Source: Apteryx mantelli
Lineage: Eukaryota > Chordata > Aves > Apterygiformes > Apterygidae
DNA length: 64,000 nucleotides
Direction: 5' to 3'
Assembly (NCBI RefSeq): GCF_036417845.1
Contig: NC_089978.1
Coordinates: 126,324,183 to 126,388,182, forward strand
The notes under the pieces are model-generated. The model worked only from the letters and a program-made list of their open reading frames with translations. It searched no databases and was not told the DNA's origin. The position numbers and the translations under genes were made by a program. Each line of letters begins with the position of its first letter. Positions within the stretch are counted from its first letter, which is position 1. Shown piece after piece: positions 28,456-42,100 of the stretch.

Positions 28456-29464
28456 CAATAGATAGTCTGAGTTCCTGCCTTGGGTCTGATTTAATGTGTG
28501 GACAACTATTTCAAAGGTCTTTTCACAGAGAAGCAGTGTCATTATTTATACATTCTGCAGCTCTTTACAATTGTATTCTTTTCTAACTACCAAATGGAGT
28601 AAAAATAAAATGAATACTTGAAAAAGAGAAATACTGCTAGCTGTAATTCTTGAGAATTTTTTTATAGACACATACTGGAGATAGCCATCCTGCTTAAGAT
28701 TAAAAACCATAGGTATATTAACAGGTCTCACTGCCATTATGATGGGAAAAGATTTAATAGACTGCTAGGTAAACCTTAAATTTTACTCCAATGTTTGTAT
28801 CTTACTAATAATTGTGTATTACTAAAGTGAGGAAATGTTTAATAAAAATAGCTGTAAATAGTGTTAGAACATTATTTGTAATATTTAATGTGTTACCTTG
28901 CAAAACAATATTATCAGCACCTTAATTTAATCTTTGGTGCATTTATTTATTTGCCCAACATATGGAAGAAAAAGGAGAGAATCTGAATTTGAGAGCCTTG
29001 TTACCTACTGTAAAAAAGCTGTACCTCACTTTATGGCCTGCTGCTCAAAAAAACCCACAAAAGGTGGTTTCATAAACAAAACTCTGGCAGGAATATCAAA
29101 GCTGAAGGCTTTGACGCTCCTTTTCTAACATACTGTGCCTTACTTTTACGGAATGGCATGAGGTAAGTAGGGAGTGTCATTCTTAGCTTTGCTGTTCCTG
29201 TATTTATGAAGTTGCCTTAAGTTTTTCTTCATGTTTCTTAAACTATTAATTTAAGATGCTTACTACCCTTCTGCAATCTATTTGAAGTCAGACTGCAAAT
29301 ATGCAGCTGTTATTTAATTAGATTTTTTTTAAAATAAAGCTCATGAAAAGTGTCCATTTATAAAGTATTCCTAGTGAACTTCTGTACATAATGAATTTGA
29401 TCTGTACATTCTGCTGTTTTTATTTAGTGTTAGTTGTATAAAGTTACGGTCATTTCTGTCACTA

Positions 29465-29470
29465 AATAAA
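29465..29470 (+). terminator. Likely distal ZBTB11 polyadenylation signal
   Basis: AATAAA in CACTAAATAAACTGAG, followed some 35 bases later by a T-rich stretch. It is the best 3'-end candidate downstream of ZBTB11. RNA ends were not available to confirm it. Confidence 0.55.
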
Positions 29471-29490
29471 CTGAGCTTTGCCATGAATTA

Positions 29491-32400
29491 CTCTTGAGCA
29501 GCTTTTTTTTCAGGAAGAAAAAATGTTACAGAACTATTTATTCCTTGTCAGCATTCCACCTTTTATATATCTAGATGGTTGGTTTGAATAGTACTAAGAA
29601 CACATATTTCTTATAAATTTTTGCTTAAGTCACAAGGAATTAACTTGTATGAGGAAAGGAAAACCACCATGGTCTTAAATTAGTTGTCAGAATACTGATA
29701 CACTAGAGCACACTGTTAACAAAATACATTATATACAGCTATACTGAAATTCCTTTGGCTGTAAGACCGAGGGGTAGAGGAGCCTCTCATAATCCACTCT
29801 GAAACTCCTGCCACCCAGCTGTAACCATTTTAGCCTGCCTTGGATCATGTTTGTCAAGACCTAAGTGAAGTTTACGTACAACACTACAGCCCAGGAGCAA
29901 GCATGGTACAGCACTTCAGTCTTGGCATCTGCTCTGGGACAAATATTTGTTGCTGCTTGGAAGCTGTCCTCCAGCCTCACGTCTCCTGCCCTGGGAACCC
30001 ACTCCTGCACCTTTCCCTTTAGTGTTTGAGCAACTTTAAGGCAAACCAACATTGCAGAAAAGGCCAATTACTTTTTGCAGTTCATCTCAAGCATTTTAGC
30101 ATATTAACTCTTCTGTGAACCCATACAAGTAACTAAGCTAGCTGCTAAGGGGAAAGTATATAAATACACACCGTGGTTTGGAAAGGCTGTGTACTGAAGG
30201 AGTAATGTGGCCTACCACTGAACAAATGCAACTATAGCTGAAAAACAGCACAAAGTGATGTGTGGGTAATTTTGTCCACCCTCTGTTCTCACTTGAGCTA
30301 GCACCATGTTCTTCCTGGCTGTTAAATGAAGAACCACAAATACCTAAAGCATTAAAAACATGTACATTTAATATGTTGATACCCATTAGGGAGCCAGTTT
30401 TACAGCTGCTGGATACAATGCTGTGGTACCTAGCACCTATCGCACAATTCTTTACTGAGACTTGCCCGCATGCAGAAAAGTTACAGCCACTTCCTGCTAC
30501 CTTTCTTAGTACACAAGAAGGTAAGAAAGAGGCTCCAGGTCACTTTGTTGCCACCCTCACACCCAGGGCAGTTGTGCAATATGCTTACAGGTTTAGTTTG
30601 ATTTTAAAGATAAAGTTTATTCTTCAGCTAAGAGACTTTTCAGAAGCTTCAGTAATACCATTAGTCTTCTGCCAGTAACAAAGTTGGTTTGTTCTGAGGG
30701 TAATATTTTGTCTGGCTTAGCTGAAGTGCCCTGCCTTACACATGGTAACATCAGTATTAACTTATTCAGTGCCATTAGACGTGCAGTAGCCCAAGCTTCT
30801 GTCATCCACAGACTTAAATTTTAAACATTAACAAGACAGTTTTAAACAAGCATCTGAGTAATAACAACAAAAAAAAACATATCCTAAGCTACATGCTAGT
30901 TTCACAATTACTCTTAACACTACAGACTGCTGTAGCCTGCTGCAATTGGTCTGCAATTCTACATAATAGAGTTGGGGGGTTGTATGGATATAGACTGTTA
31001 CCATGGCTGCACTTCTTTCACAAAACCAAGGGCAGAGTTACCATTTTATGACAACCTACTGAGCATCAACTGACACTTCAAATGTGACTACTATGTTTAC
31101 AAAGTATGGAAAGCTGAGGAGAACAGAGATAACTAACTATGTTTTTATTATGACTTGCATTACCTTAGACTAATTTGCTTGTACTTCAAGGAAAGTATGA
31201 ACATACAATACAAAGATATCCCTGCAGCTCATCAGTCAACATACTTATAAATGTTGAGAGGAAGAAGGGCAAAACTCTCAAGCCCAAAGCTTCTACATGT
31301 TGTCAGGAGAGAAAAAAAAAAGAAAAATACTGAATTATTACATCTAAGAAATATCCAATTGCTTTTGGTAACAGCTGTCTCCGTGGATGTCTAACTGATA
31401 GGGGGAAAAAAAAAATCTCACTTTACACTTCATGTGAGAGGCTTAGGGAAAGCTTTTGACAGAGTTTGTGAACATTAGTATTGTCTGTGTTTCAGTGTAC
31501 TATTACCCTCCAGTTTAACTGAGGCTCACTCCCAGTGACTAAGTACCTCTGCCTAGACTGTGTCATGCAATATTTGTTAGGGTGTTTTTTTCCTCAGTAA
31601 CATAGCATTTTTTTTTCTTTTTAAACTACAACCTTCCTATGCTTTCTGGTTTGAAACCTAAAAACTAATGAGTGGGAGCTAATGTGGCTTGTAGATGGAC
31701 CAGCTTTTCTTTATACAGTCTTTAAATTTTTTTTTTGTATTTTTCAGGGTTCTTATTGCTGCTATGAAAAAATAAGCTTCAGGCTCATGACTTCAAGTTT
31801 CAGTAGAGCTCTTACTACAGACCCAAACACAGAATCTCTGCATCTGTCTCATCAGGAAATCCAAGCCTAAGAACCAAATTCAAGAACTAAATCACAGGAT
31901 TAGCAAACGTTTTGTTTTTTAAGACCTCATTATACGCAACTGTATCCTATTCAAAAAGTTCATATGCTGTTTGCTAGCTGCGACAATCACTGCCACTGTT
32001 ACCTACCTTACCTACACTAAAGGAGTAGGTCACATATATGTATCTATACAGCAATAAGCATGCACTGTAGAGATTAAAGGTTTACTTTGGTAACTAAATC
32101 TCTTGCTTGGATTTCCACCACTCCAGACTTTTAAATAGAAGTTGATGAACAGAAAATTAACAAGTTTAAAAGTTATGTATAATTTCATGTTTTTAATTAT
32201 ATGGATGATAGCTATGCATCATCCCTGAGGCAATTGCTCAGAATTATTAAACACATGCAGCTTCCCCAGTAAGCACTATGTAGTTTTCAGGTGCTGATCT
32301 GTATTTCAGTATCAAAATTAGAAAACAGCGACACCAGGAGATCCATTTGTTAACAAAAACAGGAGAAACTGGGAAGGTGCTGATAGGATAAAGTAAAAAG

Positions 32401-35400
32401 CAAATTATGAACTGTCCAATATTTGTGGTGTTCAAGTGTCTCTTGGCACAGGAATAAAAACTAGACAAATTATGGTCATTTTGGAATTTAACCTTCTCTT
32501 CTGGAGCTGAAGGGCAAAACTTTTCATCATTTCCCAATTTCTAGGGTATGGAGGAAAAAAAAAGAAAAAAACCCCACTCTTTTTGCAGAAAACCTTCTAA
32601 GGCTACTGAACTAAGCAAATACAAAGCCTTCTTGAAATTCTGTGGCTCCTCCAAACAGATTTGAATTATGTTCTTGCCTTACAGCAGCCTAGACAGAGTT
32701 CTAGTTATGCCACCTCTAGTGATTTCCAATAGTTTAGTCTTACATTGCTGTTTCGGGAAGAAGTAGTTACTATTTTCTCAGAAGGTGACAGTCTCCCCAC
32801 AATGAAAACTTTGATAAAATAGCATATGGAGTTCAATACAGTCATGTGAGTGATGCCTGGAGTTGCTCTGCAAATCACAGACCTGGCAGCTGCAGAGATT
32901 AAGCGCAACAGACCTGAGTGCCCCTGCTGGCTGCTGTCAAGGTAGTCACATCACAACATGATGGTTGTTTTTGTCAAAGTTTACCAAGTACCATAATGAG
33001 ATAATCTACCACATGGGAGTAAACCCATGAAGTTAAAATAGCACCATCAGCTACCTTACAGACAGGCTTGTCAGGTACTTCCTTCTGCCAATAAAATATA
33101 GACTCACAGCATCTGGCCAGTGCACCTCCTATGCTTTTAAAGGGATGAAGTTAGATTATGGCTGTGTGGTCAGATGTGTAAAGGGCTACACCAACACTGT
33201 TTGAAACACTGCCACCGTAGTTAACTTCCACTGCTATATTTTTTAATGTAGTTAGCAGGCTCAGCAACAGTCCAGCTGCAGGGTGGCACAGAGAACACAC
33301 TGGGTAACTTCTTCTATCTTCACCTAATGTCTTAAATGTTTTTCAGGCTGCTCAAGTGCAAAGTAAAGCTCTACTGCTAAACAAGCATAAGCCTACCTCA
33401 GATAAAACTACACAACATACATGAATACACATTTCAATCACTGGTAGGTATGTATAGCTCTTATGTTAGGCAGTAAAGAGGTCTTGGCAAATTTCCTAGA
33501 GGTCCTTAAGACAGCTAAAACAGGTAGTTTAGCATGAGTTTTGGAATCCCTGAATATTCAAAGGAAAAAAATAATAAAAAAAACTGCCTCCCCTGCAAAA
33601 GCTACAAATCTTCATGGAAAGACCATGACCACTGTAACAAGAGCCCACAACTTTAAGTGAAGTTCTAGCTAGTACTTGCCCTGACAATACTTTTCAGATC
33701 AGTTCTTTTCTACAAGTGTCATTAAAACAACTCTAGACACCTTTGTAGCTACAAGGTCAAGCCTCTTAGGCACTCATTCCCCTGAGTGAGTTTAGGTAAT
33801 CCTATTTAATTTTCTTCCAAGCAGCACTGACACAGAAATTACAAATTCATACTCTGAGAGATGTGGGATCCCTGCTTACTTTCAACTGAGATCTAGAAGC
33901 TACTGGAGTCTCTCACAAGGTCTAGGATTACACTTATTAACCATGCGAGTAAGATAAAGGGATGCAACTTTTGCTATCTGACTTGCATGGAAGGCATTTC
34001 CTAGCGTGTCTGCTGCTGTGCATAGCAATTTCTTAAACGATTTTGAAGTACAAGAAATTTTGGTTGAAATGAATGCCTATTTCAGCCAGAGATACGGAAG
34101 ACAGGATTAGCAGTAGGTGAACTGAAAGAGACTAAATCTCAAAAGTCATCCTATCATTCTTTCTCTGAAGTCTTTTTGCTTTTTCCTAATACAAGCAACA
34201 GACAAGATATCAGGTAACTACTAACAAACAATATAAAATGGTTACACAGTGTGAATTACCACTACCTGAAAGGGATTACTTTGAACAAATATAACCACAC
34301 ATGATAAAAATAAGTGAAAAGCAGATGCTTCATTTTGCCTTGCCTGGCTCCAGTAACACCAAAATCAGTTTTGGAAGTCCTGAAGTTCAGTTTTGAAAGT
34401 GTTTATATAAATCAAAGATTTCTGCTATGCAAAAAAAAAATATATGTTTTTATGTTACGTTTATAACAAGGCTTTTAAAGAAAATAGTTACAGGTATTCA
34501 ACTGCATCAGACTTCAAAAGAAAAAAGATTACACATACAATACAAAAATACAAAAAATACTTTTCAGAACTTACAAACTCAAAAGTCTAAGTAGTAAGAG
34601 CTTTCTTAAAATAAAAAAAATACACTTGAAGATGCACTTTCCTTTCTGCACTCACAGGTTCAGCTTTAGCATGAAGAAAGGTTTTAAAGGCAGGATGAAA
34701 GCAATTAACATAATAAATTCTACAACCAATTCCAGGCTGAAATGAACTCATCTGTAGACACTATCAGGTACTTGAATGTAAAGAGAACCTTCGTTTCTTT
34801 TTTCCCTCCCCCATCTTTTTTGTTAACTATTTTTGCCAGATCTGCTAGTGAAATGTTTTACAAATATGAAATCTAAGTTAGACTGAAATTCAGACAGCCC
34901 TTACTAGGTTTGAAATCTTACAGCACTCTTCTGCAGTACAAAAGTTAGGAAGTTCAACTGACCAGACTAAAGTCATTGTTCAAAATTATTGCAAAAGACA
35001 GAATGGGAGGAAAAGGTCAAGTTTTATTTCTGAAGTTGACACTTATTAGAATTATTAGCACTACAAATACTTTTTTTTTTCTTTTTAACCTGATAGTGTC
35101 CATTGAAGCCACAGGTATCAAGGCATTTTGTTTTAAATGGCAAGACAGGGAAAGCGCATCTTGGAGTTTTTATACTTAAGCAGTGAGTTGCTGATTTTTT
35201 TGGTGTGGCGTTTATTTCTTGTGGCATAGTAAAGGAAAATATTTCAATCAAATGGGAAGCTTAACGTACATCATCTTGTCTTTTTGGTGGTGGCTTTTAT
35301 ATATCAATAATTACTGCTTTTAGTATTAGTCTCTATTTAACTCACAAGGAAATGCTAACAAGCACTACTCAATGCTAATGACTTAAGAGAAACACACTGA

Positions 35401-36132
35401 AAATACTTTGTTTAGGTTTACCTTTGTAGTGAAATATTCCTTACAGGCTGTATCTAATATACAGACAAGACCCATTTCTTTACAGTGAAACAGGCCACAG
35501 AATGTTACACACGCTACATGAAGTTTTAAACAAAACTAGAGCTAAGTTACCAGAGCCACTCAGAGCAACATAATTCCTAGTTTGCAGAGACTTAACAAAA
35601 GATGACTTTAGGGAAAAAAATTCCAGGTTTTTAATATTTCTGTTGTTTAAGTTTATATTCAAATTAATAGTCCAGTAACACTTCTAGCACAAGACAATGC
35701 TCACTTGCTTTAACAGTATTCTCAGGAGCCAACTGTTTCTCCTGTTACAAAGAGGGAGTCAGAAGGGAGAATGCAAAAGCACTCAACATTAACCTGATTA
35801 AAGAGACAGTAACCTTTTTCATCCACTTTAATAATCACTGACAAAAAAAATATATATTAAAAAAAAATCTTGGAAAGGTACCAATCCAATTTCTTTATTA
35901 TCTGTAACCTTTTGAAACTAATCACATGGAACTACAAAATTAGCAAATGCCTTGAAATCTGTATACAAAACATAAATTACCTCTAATTTCAAACTCAGTT
36001 ATTAGTGTACCACTCAAATCTTAAAAAAAGCGGCTCCAAAGATAGTCTTATACCATTCTTAAAAAAGGAAACTGTTCCTTTAATGTTACACCCTCCCCTC
36101 CCCCCAAACACCCAAATCTCAATCCACATCAT
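29491..36132. other. Convergent ZBTB11/PCNP interval, no gene recognised
   Basis: About 6.6 kb between the ends of ZBTB11 and PCNP. Reading frames up to 138 codons (for example 30262..30678, plus) show no family resemblance. Part of the right side must be the PCNP 3' UTR, read on the minus strand. Candidate minus-strand AATAAA signals lie near 35890 (about 240 bases past the PCNP stop), 35026 and 30607. I see no CpG island and no clear transposon, only short A or T runs. Confidence 0.55.
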
Positions 36133-39100
36133 TTAGTTATTTTCGTGGTCATGGACATTTCCAAGATGAGATTTTATATTCCGTTCCCATAGCTTCTGGT
36201 TGTCAGAAAACCCATGCTTTCCTTTATTGAAGGAATTTGGTCCTGCTGAGGTTGGTGTATCCCTGTGAAGAGTAAAACAAGATCTTGTTTTGAGAAAGTC
36301 AATTTAACTGTAGTGCTTCATTCAAGTGGACAATTTCAAATCCAACCTGCCATCAGGAACAAGCAACTACCACACCTTCCTTTCTTTCAGTAAGAAAGTA
36401 CATACATCAGGAGTCTTCGCTACTGGTAACTATCAGTTGGCCACCGAACTGACCCCTCTGCAGTACATCAAGACAGAGTAACAAAATGGGGCAGCAGAAG
36501 AGGTGGAAGTGGCAGGAACTGCTGCTACCTATAAAGGACCTGTTGTACAGCCTAAAAAATTGGGGATCTAAATCAGTTATTGGGAAAAACGAAACAAAAA
36601 GCTGAACAGCAGTGAGCCTTCAGGGGACTGACTTTAATAGCAGTCTGTCATGATAAACATCTTTAAAAAAGTAAATGCTCAAAATTCAACCCTCGCTTAA
36701 GTGAGGCCTCTTTTAAAAATGTCCCTATTTATTTTATTTTTTAGGCCTACATTGTCTCAAGTTTATATCAATAAGAAGAGTAACATATATTTGTTTCAAA
36801 AGTAAACAAGCTATTTATGTCTCTCTGAAAGAGGTAATTCCAATCTTCATCATGCATAGAAGTTTAAAAATCTGAGCACACTATCTTATTTCAGGGCAAT
36901 TTATAAAATGGGTACTAGAAAAATATAAAATTTAGAAACAAGCAGGAAGACTTGCAATTTTCTTCTTGGAAAGATAATCAATCAGCTATTTTCTCTTCCT
37001 CTGCAAGATATGACCTGAGCTGGAGAAGATATTCTCATGTGCTTACCCCACTCCAAACCATAGTTACAATCTGACCCACCTTCCAATGTTCTTCATACGC
37101 ATCTTAGCTTCTGGAGGCATTTCTTCTGGTTCACTCTACAGAGAGAAAAAGAGTTTACAGCACAGCTAACCACTACTCCTATGAATATTTCAAAGGACTG
37201 ACAAGATAAAAATACAGAGTACTGCCCTACAGAAAAGCAAAGTGATTTAGGAGAAAGATTCTAAAAGGTTACAAAAAGAAACAAATATAAGTTCCTTTGT
37301 TCATCTCTGTATAAGAAGGAGCTGACAAAGTCTGGCTCAAGTGTAAACACTTTGAAAGAGAGAAGCAGAGTACTTCATAACCTTCAAGAAATATACTCGG
37401 CATATGGCAGGAATCTAGCAGTTTTTCTTGTTGGCCTAAATTGTTATGCAGTACTTGCAGTAACACAACCATAACATATTTAGCAAACGAGGAGGAGCAC
37501 AACTTCTCTTCACCTCACCTTTATTAACCCCAGAGAAAGCAACCATTAATTCAAATGAGATTGCCTATCTCATTTTCAGGGAAAAGCTATCAGCCTACTT
37601 AATGATTTCTCAAACCATCACAGACCTACAAAATTGTACGTTTTTTAAACAGACCACAAGAAAGGTTTCTAACATGAAAGTCACTGCCATTTATGTAAAG
37701 AAGCTTAAATGGCCCATTCTCTCTGCCTAACTCTAACCTGCACCAATGATACCTAAAGTTGTGTCAACCACCAGCTTATTACTCACATCTTCATCTTCAT
37801 TGAAAGCTGCTGCTACAGAAAGGGTTTTTGGAGCAAGGGTTGGAACAGGCTCTTTAGGCTTCTGAAAAAAAGACAAAATGCACAAGTGAAGTAAGCCTGC
37901 TAACTTAAAAACAAAAAGAAAAAATTACACTTAGTATTTTAAATAACTTGGTAAAGTGAAGTCAAGCATCTTCATTGAAACTGAGGGGGTAACAACAGGG
38001 AAAAGTGTTTTTGTCTGAACCACGCAGAAAGAGGTTTCTCTCTAATGAAACAGAAAAACATCCGCCCATTTGTGCAAGATACTCTCTGAAAAGCTAGTCA
38101 AACCTTCTCATGTTGCAATTCCCCATGGGCAAGTCTTAATTTCTAGCACACTGCAGGGATACAGAGCTGCTAGTGAATGATACAAACAAATAAATCAGAA
38201 CCCAAATAAGTTGTGGTATTCAAATTTTACCGCCTCACTGTTCCCATTAGTCTATTCTTACCTATCAACTCCAGGAAGCTGAATATGTTTATTTTCTCGT
38301 CTTTTAAGAACTTAACAGCTTTCTGGCTTAAAACAATCCAATACTTTTCACCTAGCATCAGCATACACCATACTACTGAGGCCTGATTAAGATAAAGCTC
38401 CTTTAACAAGTATTATTTTGATTCCCAGTAAATACCTTCCTCTAAATAGAGTGTATCAAGCTATCAAACTCATAGCTGTTACATTATATGTAATACAGCA
38501 AAGACATTGAACGTAACTTTCAGTCCACTAAGAAAGAAAGCGTTCAATAACAGTTTGCTTCTACAGTACCAACAATCATCTCATGTAATTATAGACTGCA
38601 CTTCCTCCCTTTTAACTTAATTGGCAATTACTTTGCCTACATCCGTAGTTTGGATGCTGATACCGCAGCAGAGTCCTTGTATGACTGTCTACAGCTATTG
38701 CTGACCCATAGCATATAATGCCTCAGTATTGTGCCATTTTTAAAGTATCAACCCCACAGGAAAGGATAATATACTAAGGGGGTAAAAATGACCAAAAGGA
38801 AACAGGATGAGTTGTATCACTGTAAGATCTGGTGCTCTGTCAGTCACTCACCAAATTCAGCGAGCCAGGAATCCTGAGCCAAATTTATTGCCACTGGAAA
38901 TAGCTTTCTACATGAGAAATGTGAGCTTGCCAGTGGCTCAGAAGGCAGCTTTGTCAATTTTTCCAAAGTGTGAGCTGACCTGATTGCATTTATACCCTAA
39001 AATGCTGCCAGCCCACACCTCCCTCCCATCTGAAAATAACAGAGCACTCTTTTCATCTTCTGCAGATCTGTAAACCGCTGGCATTGCAGGTGCAAGTCTT

Positions 39101-42100
39101 TCAGGATTACAGTTTGAAATGAATCCAGACAAGAATTTATAACGTATCCATCACAGTGGTATGTGGCAGGTATAAATGAACTGTATTAAACGAAGAGGCA
39201 GCACCTTGCTTGTCCTTGCCTAAGTTATTAGAGGTCTATTTTGGTAAAGAAGTATCAGATTCACACAGAACAAGCACAAGGATAACTTGCACTGGACAAT
39301 ACAGGAGATCAGGATCCTTAGAAATCTATGGTAAAGTCCCATCTCCTGCATATTGTTTAAATATTGTCCAAAAAAAATCGTTAATCAAGGCTCAAACAGC
39401 AATAGCTTAAATGACTCTCACTGGTCCTATTAAAGAACAGGCAAAGTCACGGGAAAAAACAACAACAACAACAAAAAAACAACAACACATTTCTCCATGC
39501 AAAAATAAGATCTTTGGAGTGGTAGATGACCTGTTAGACCATCTAGGGGAGTACTTTCTTTCATGTAGCTTTAAGTATCCTAAGCCACAAAGCTCCCAGC
39601 ACTCATTTCAAAGTAATCAAACAGTTTAAGAGGTCTTCTAATTCCCTCAGGAAATCATTCCAGTCTATCAAATCTCATTACAAAATTATCCTGTATGTTC
39701 AAAGACTATTTACAGTTAATTTCAATCAACAGTCTTATACATCCTGAGGCAATTCATCTGGTATTAATCACCTTCAAATTCTTACACATGCATGACTAGG
39801 TGGCCCTGCAATCCCTTCTTAAACTTGATCCAAGTTACCCATATTTAATTCAAGGCTTTCCTTTTGCAAGGAAGCGTCCCCGAAGTACTTCCCCTTTGGC
39901 TCACTTTCCTTAAAATTTAGAGCCCTCAGATAACTTACATTTGCTCCTAGTTTGATGGATATTGCAGATGCCTTCTTTGTTGTCTGACTGCCTATGGAAA
40001 ATCCAAACTTGGACATTTTGGCAGGAGCAGGCTTTGTGGTGAAGTCTTCGGCTTCTTCATTAGCCGTTCGTTTCTCTGCGCTGCGACTCGAACTTTCCCC
40101 TCCATTACTGGAAGAAACAGTCTTAGTTTTCACAGGTTTTTCTGCCTCTTCTTCAGGTCCTGGTGAAGTCGAAACAACTTACCAAGATGAGCTATTTTTA
40201 CTGAGCAGATTGATGGGAGCAGCAACCTCATAAAGCATTATACTTTGGGTGCAATAGGTAAGGTGCTTTTAGTGACAGCAGTTTCCATCAGTGTACATTT
40301 AGTGGACAGCAAAACACAAAGAGCAGAAGAAACTGCAAGTATTCCATTACTTGCAAAGAACTTCTTGTATATGAGCCAGGAAAAGCATCTTGAAGCACCA
40401 TCTCTTTACTTAGCACAGAAGTCAAAGTTCATGTAGTAAATTAAATGTAGATGACTACATCTTTTTAGGGTTTAAGTTGTAATAAATAAACTTTCATACT
40501 TGGAATCCCAATTCCAAACCTAGAGTAGATAAACCTAATTTAAAATTAATTCTACTAAATTTCTACAAAAAACAAAACCAAACATGTCCATGCCAGTCTC
40601 TAGGCTTGTCTGGCACAATTCTAAAACCATAGAAGTGACTACAGTGAGGCCGGCTGTCACAATGATGTTTCAAGTCACTGCTTGTCCACATCTCATCTTT
40701 AATAAAACTGCCAAGCTCTGCTTGAGGAAGGAATCAGCAATAGAAAAACATATATAGAGATAGATAGATTTCATCTTTTCTGGTTTTGTATATAATCATG
40801 GAAAACAACAATGATTCACACAGTAGAATACTGAAATTACATTTTTGTTTCCTGTACACACGGCTTCTTCAGCTACACCAAGGGACAAAGGTGTCCTTGG
40901 AAAACTTATTCTGAACATAGTAATATATTTCAGCAAAAATACATTTCTCTGCTGCTGCAATAAGCAAACTACTGCAGTAGCAAAAAAAAAAAGAAAAAGA
41001 AAAAGAAAGCACACACTGGGGAACGGACAGGAAAAAGTCCATACTATAAGTCTAAGAAGAACTATAGCTAGCACTAGTATCTCATTATATGAGGTGGAGA
41101 ACAGGACCCCACCCACAGCAAATTCAGACCACCAGGGAAGGACATTCTTCACACTGCTCTCTAACAGCAAAAAGCACTTAAGTAAGGGAGAGCAGTGAGG
41201 GAGAAGCCAGTCTGAACTTGCAGTTGCCACAATGGTAGCTTTGGGGAAGCAAACAACATCAGGAGAAAGAAAAACTAGGCAAATGGGGAAATCTGCAAAA
41301 GAAAAATAGAAAGGTTTGTTCCAATTTAGCTGTTTTTCCTCAATTGCCTTAATTTTCAATTTAAGTATAACTACTCCATATTGCTTTTCTTCAAGCATCC
41401 ATTCACAGGGCACTCACTACCTGTCCACCATTTAGATATATTTTACTGCCAATTCCAAATCAGAAGCATTGTCTCTGCAAGAAAATATAATCTTTTTTAT
41501 CTCACTCTTCTAGTTATCAAGATAACAACAAGCAATCTCAGCAAAAATCGATGTGTTATTCACCTTTGGGAACAGAGCAGACCATGACGATGATGATAAT
41601 AAAAACTCTAATACTAGTCTGCACCCCTAGAAATTTGACCCAGAAAGTATAGACACAAAAGTGACAAAAGATTAAAAAGAAACAGACAAAGTGACCTTGG
41701 GTACTGCTTCTTATCTTAGCATAGTTTTCTAAACAGCAGGCTGCAAGGCTATGAGAAGCAGTTTACAGCTAGTCCATGAAACCACATTATACAGAATATT
41801 CAATCAGAATTTTAATCTAGGTACACTGTAACCTGGAAGGTGATTTGAGGGTAGGTAGTGGTTACCTAGTCCAAAAAGTTTTGGAACCATGGGTCTAAAA
41901 ACCTGCTTCTCAGTAAGATGGCAGCCCAGATCTCAGGGCACACTAGTCTGATGCAGATTCCAAAGCTAATGTTAGTTGAAACTAACTCTAATTACTCTAT
42001 ACTACAGTTTACATCTGTGACTATAAATTTTAGAATAGTGCTAAGCAAAAGATGAAGTCTATCACAATCCAGAAGTGGCTGTGTCAACCCCACATCTACC

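Larger units (their letters stand above)
26681..29490 (+). other. ZBTB11: Probable ZBTB11 3' UTR
   Basis: AT-rich, stop-dense sequence follows the ZBTB11 stop. Candidate polyadenylation signals are at 28841..28846, 29333..29338 and 29465..29470, the last having the best context. Four copies of the Pumilio element TGTANATA lie on the sense strand (27506, 27610, 28853, 29383). A perfect 9-bp inverted repeat (TTCAATATA / TATATTGAA at 27629..27648) follows an AT dinucleotide run. The UTR end is inferred from the last AATAAA. Confidence 0.6.

Noticed and set aside
30262-30678. 138-codon plus-strand frame between ZBTB11 and PCNP
   Set aside because: No recognisable motif, no promoter features and no splice context; its length is within chance for this much sequence.
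40796-41413. 205-codon minus-strand frame in PCNP intron 1
   Set aside because: It starts and ends inside an intron, has no homology I recognise, and its long hydrophobic and Phe/Leu-rich parts come from T-rich sequence.
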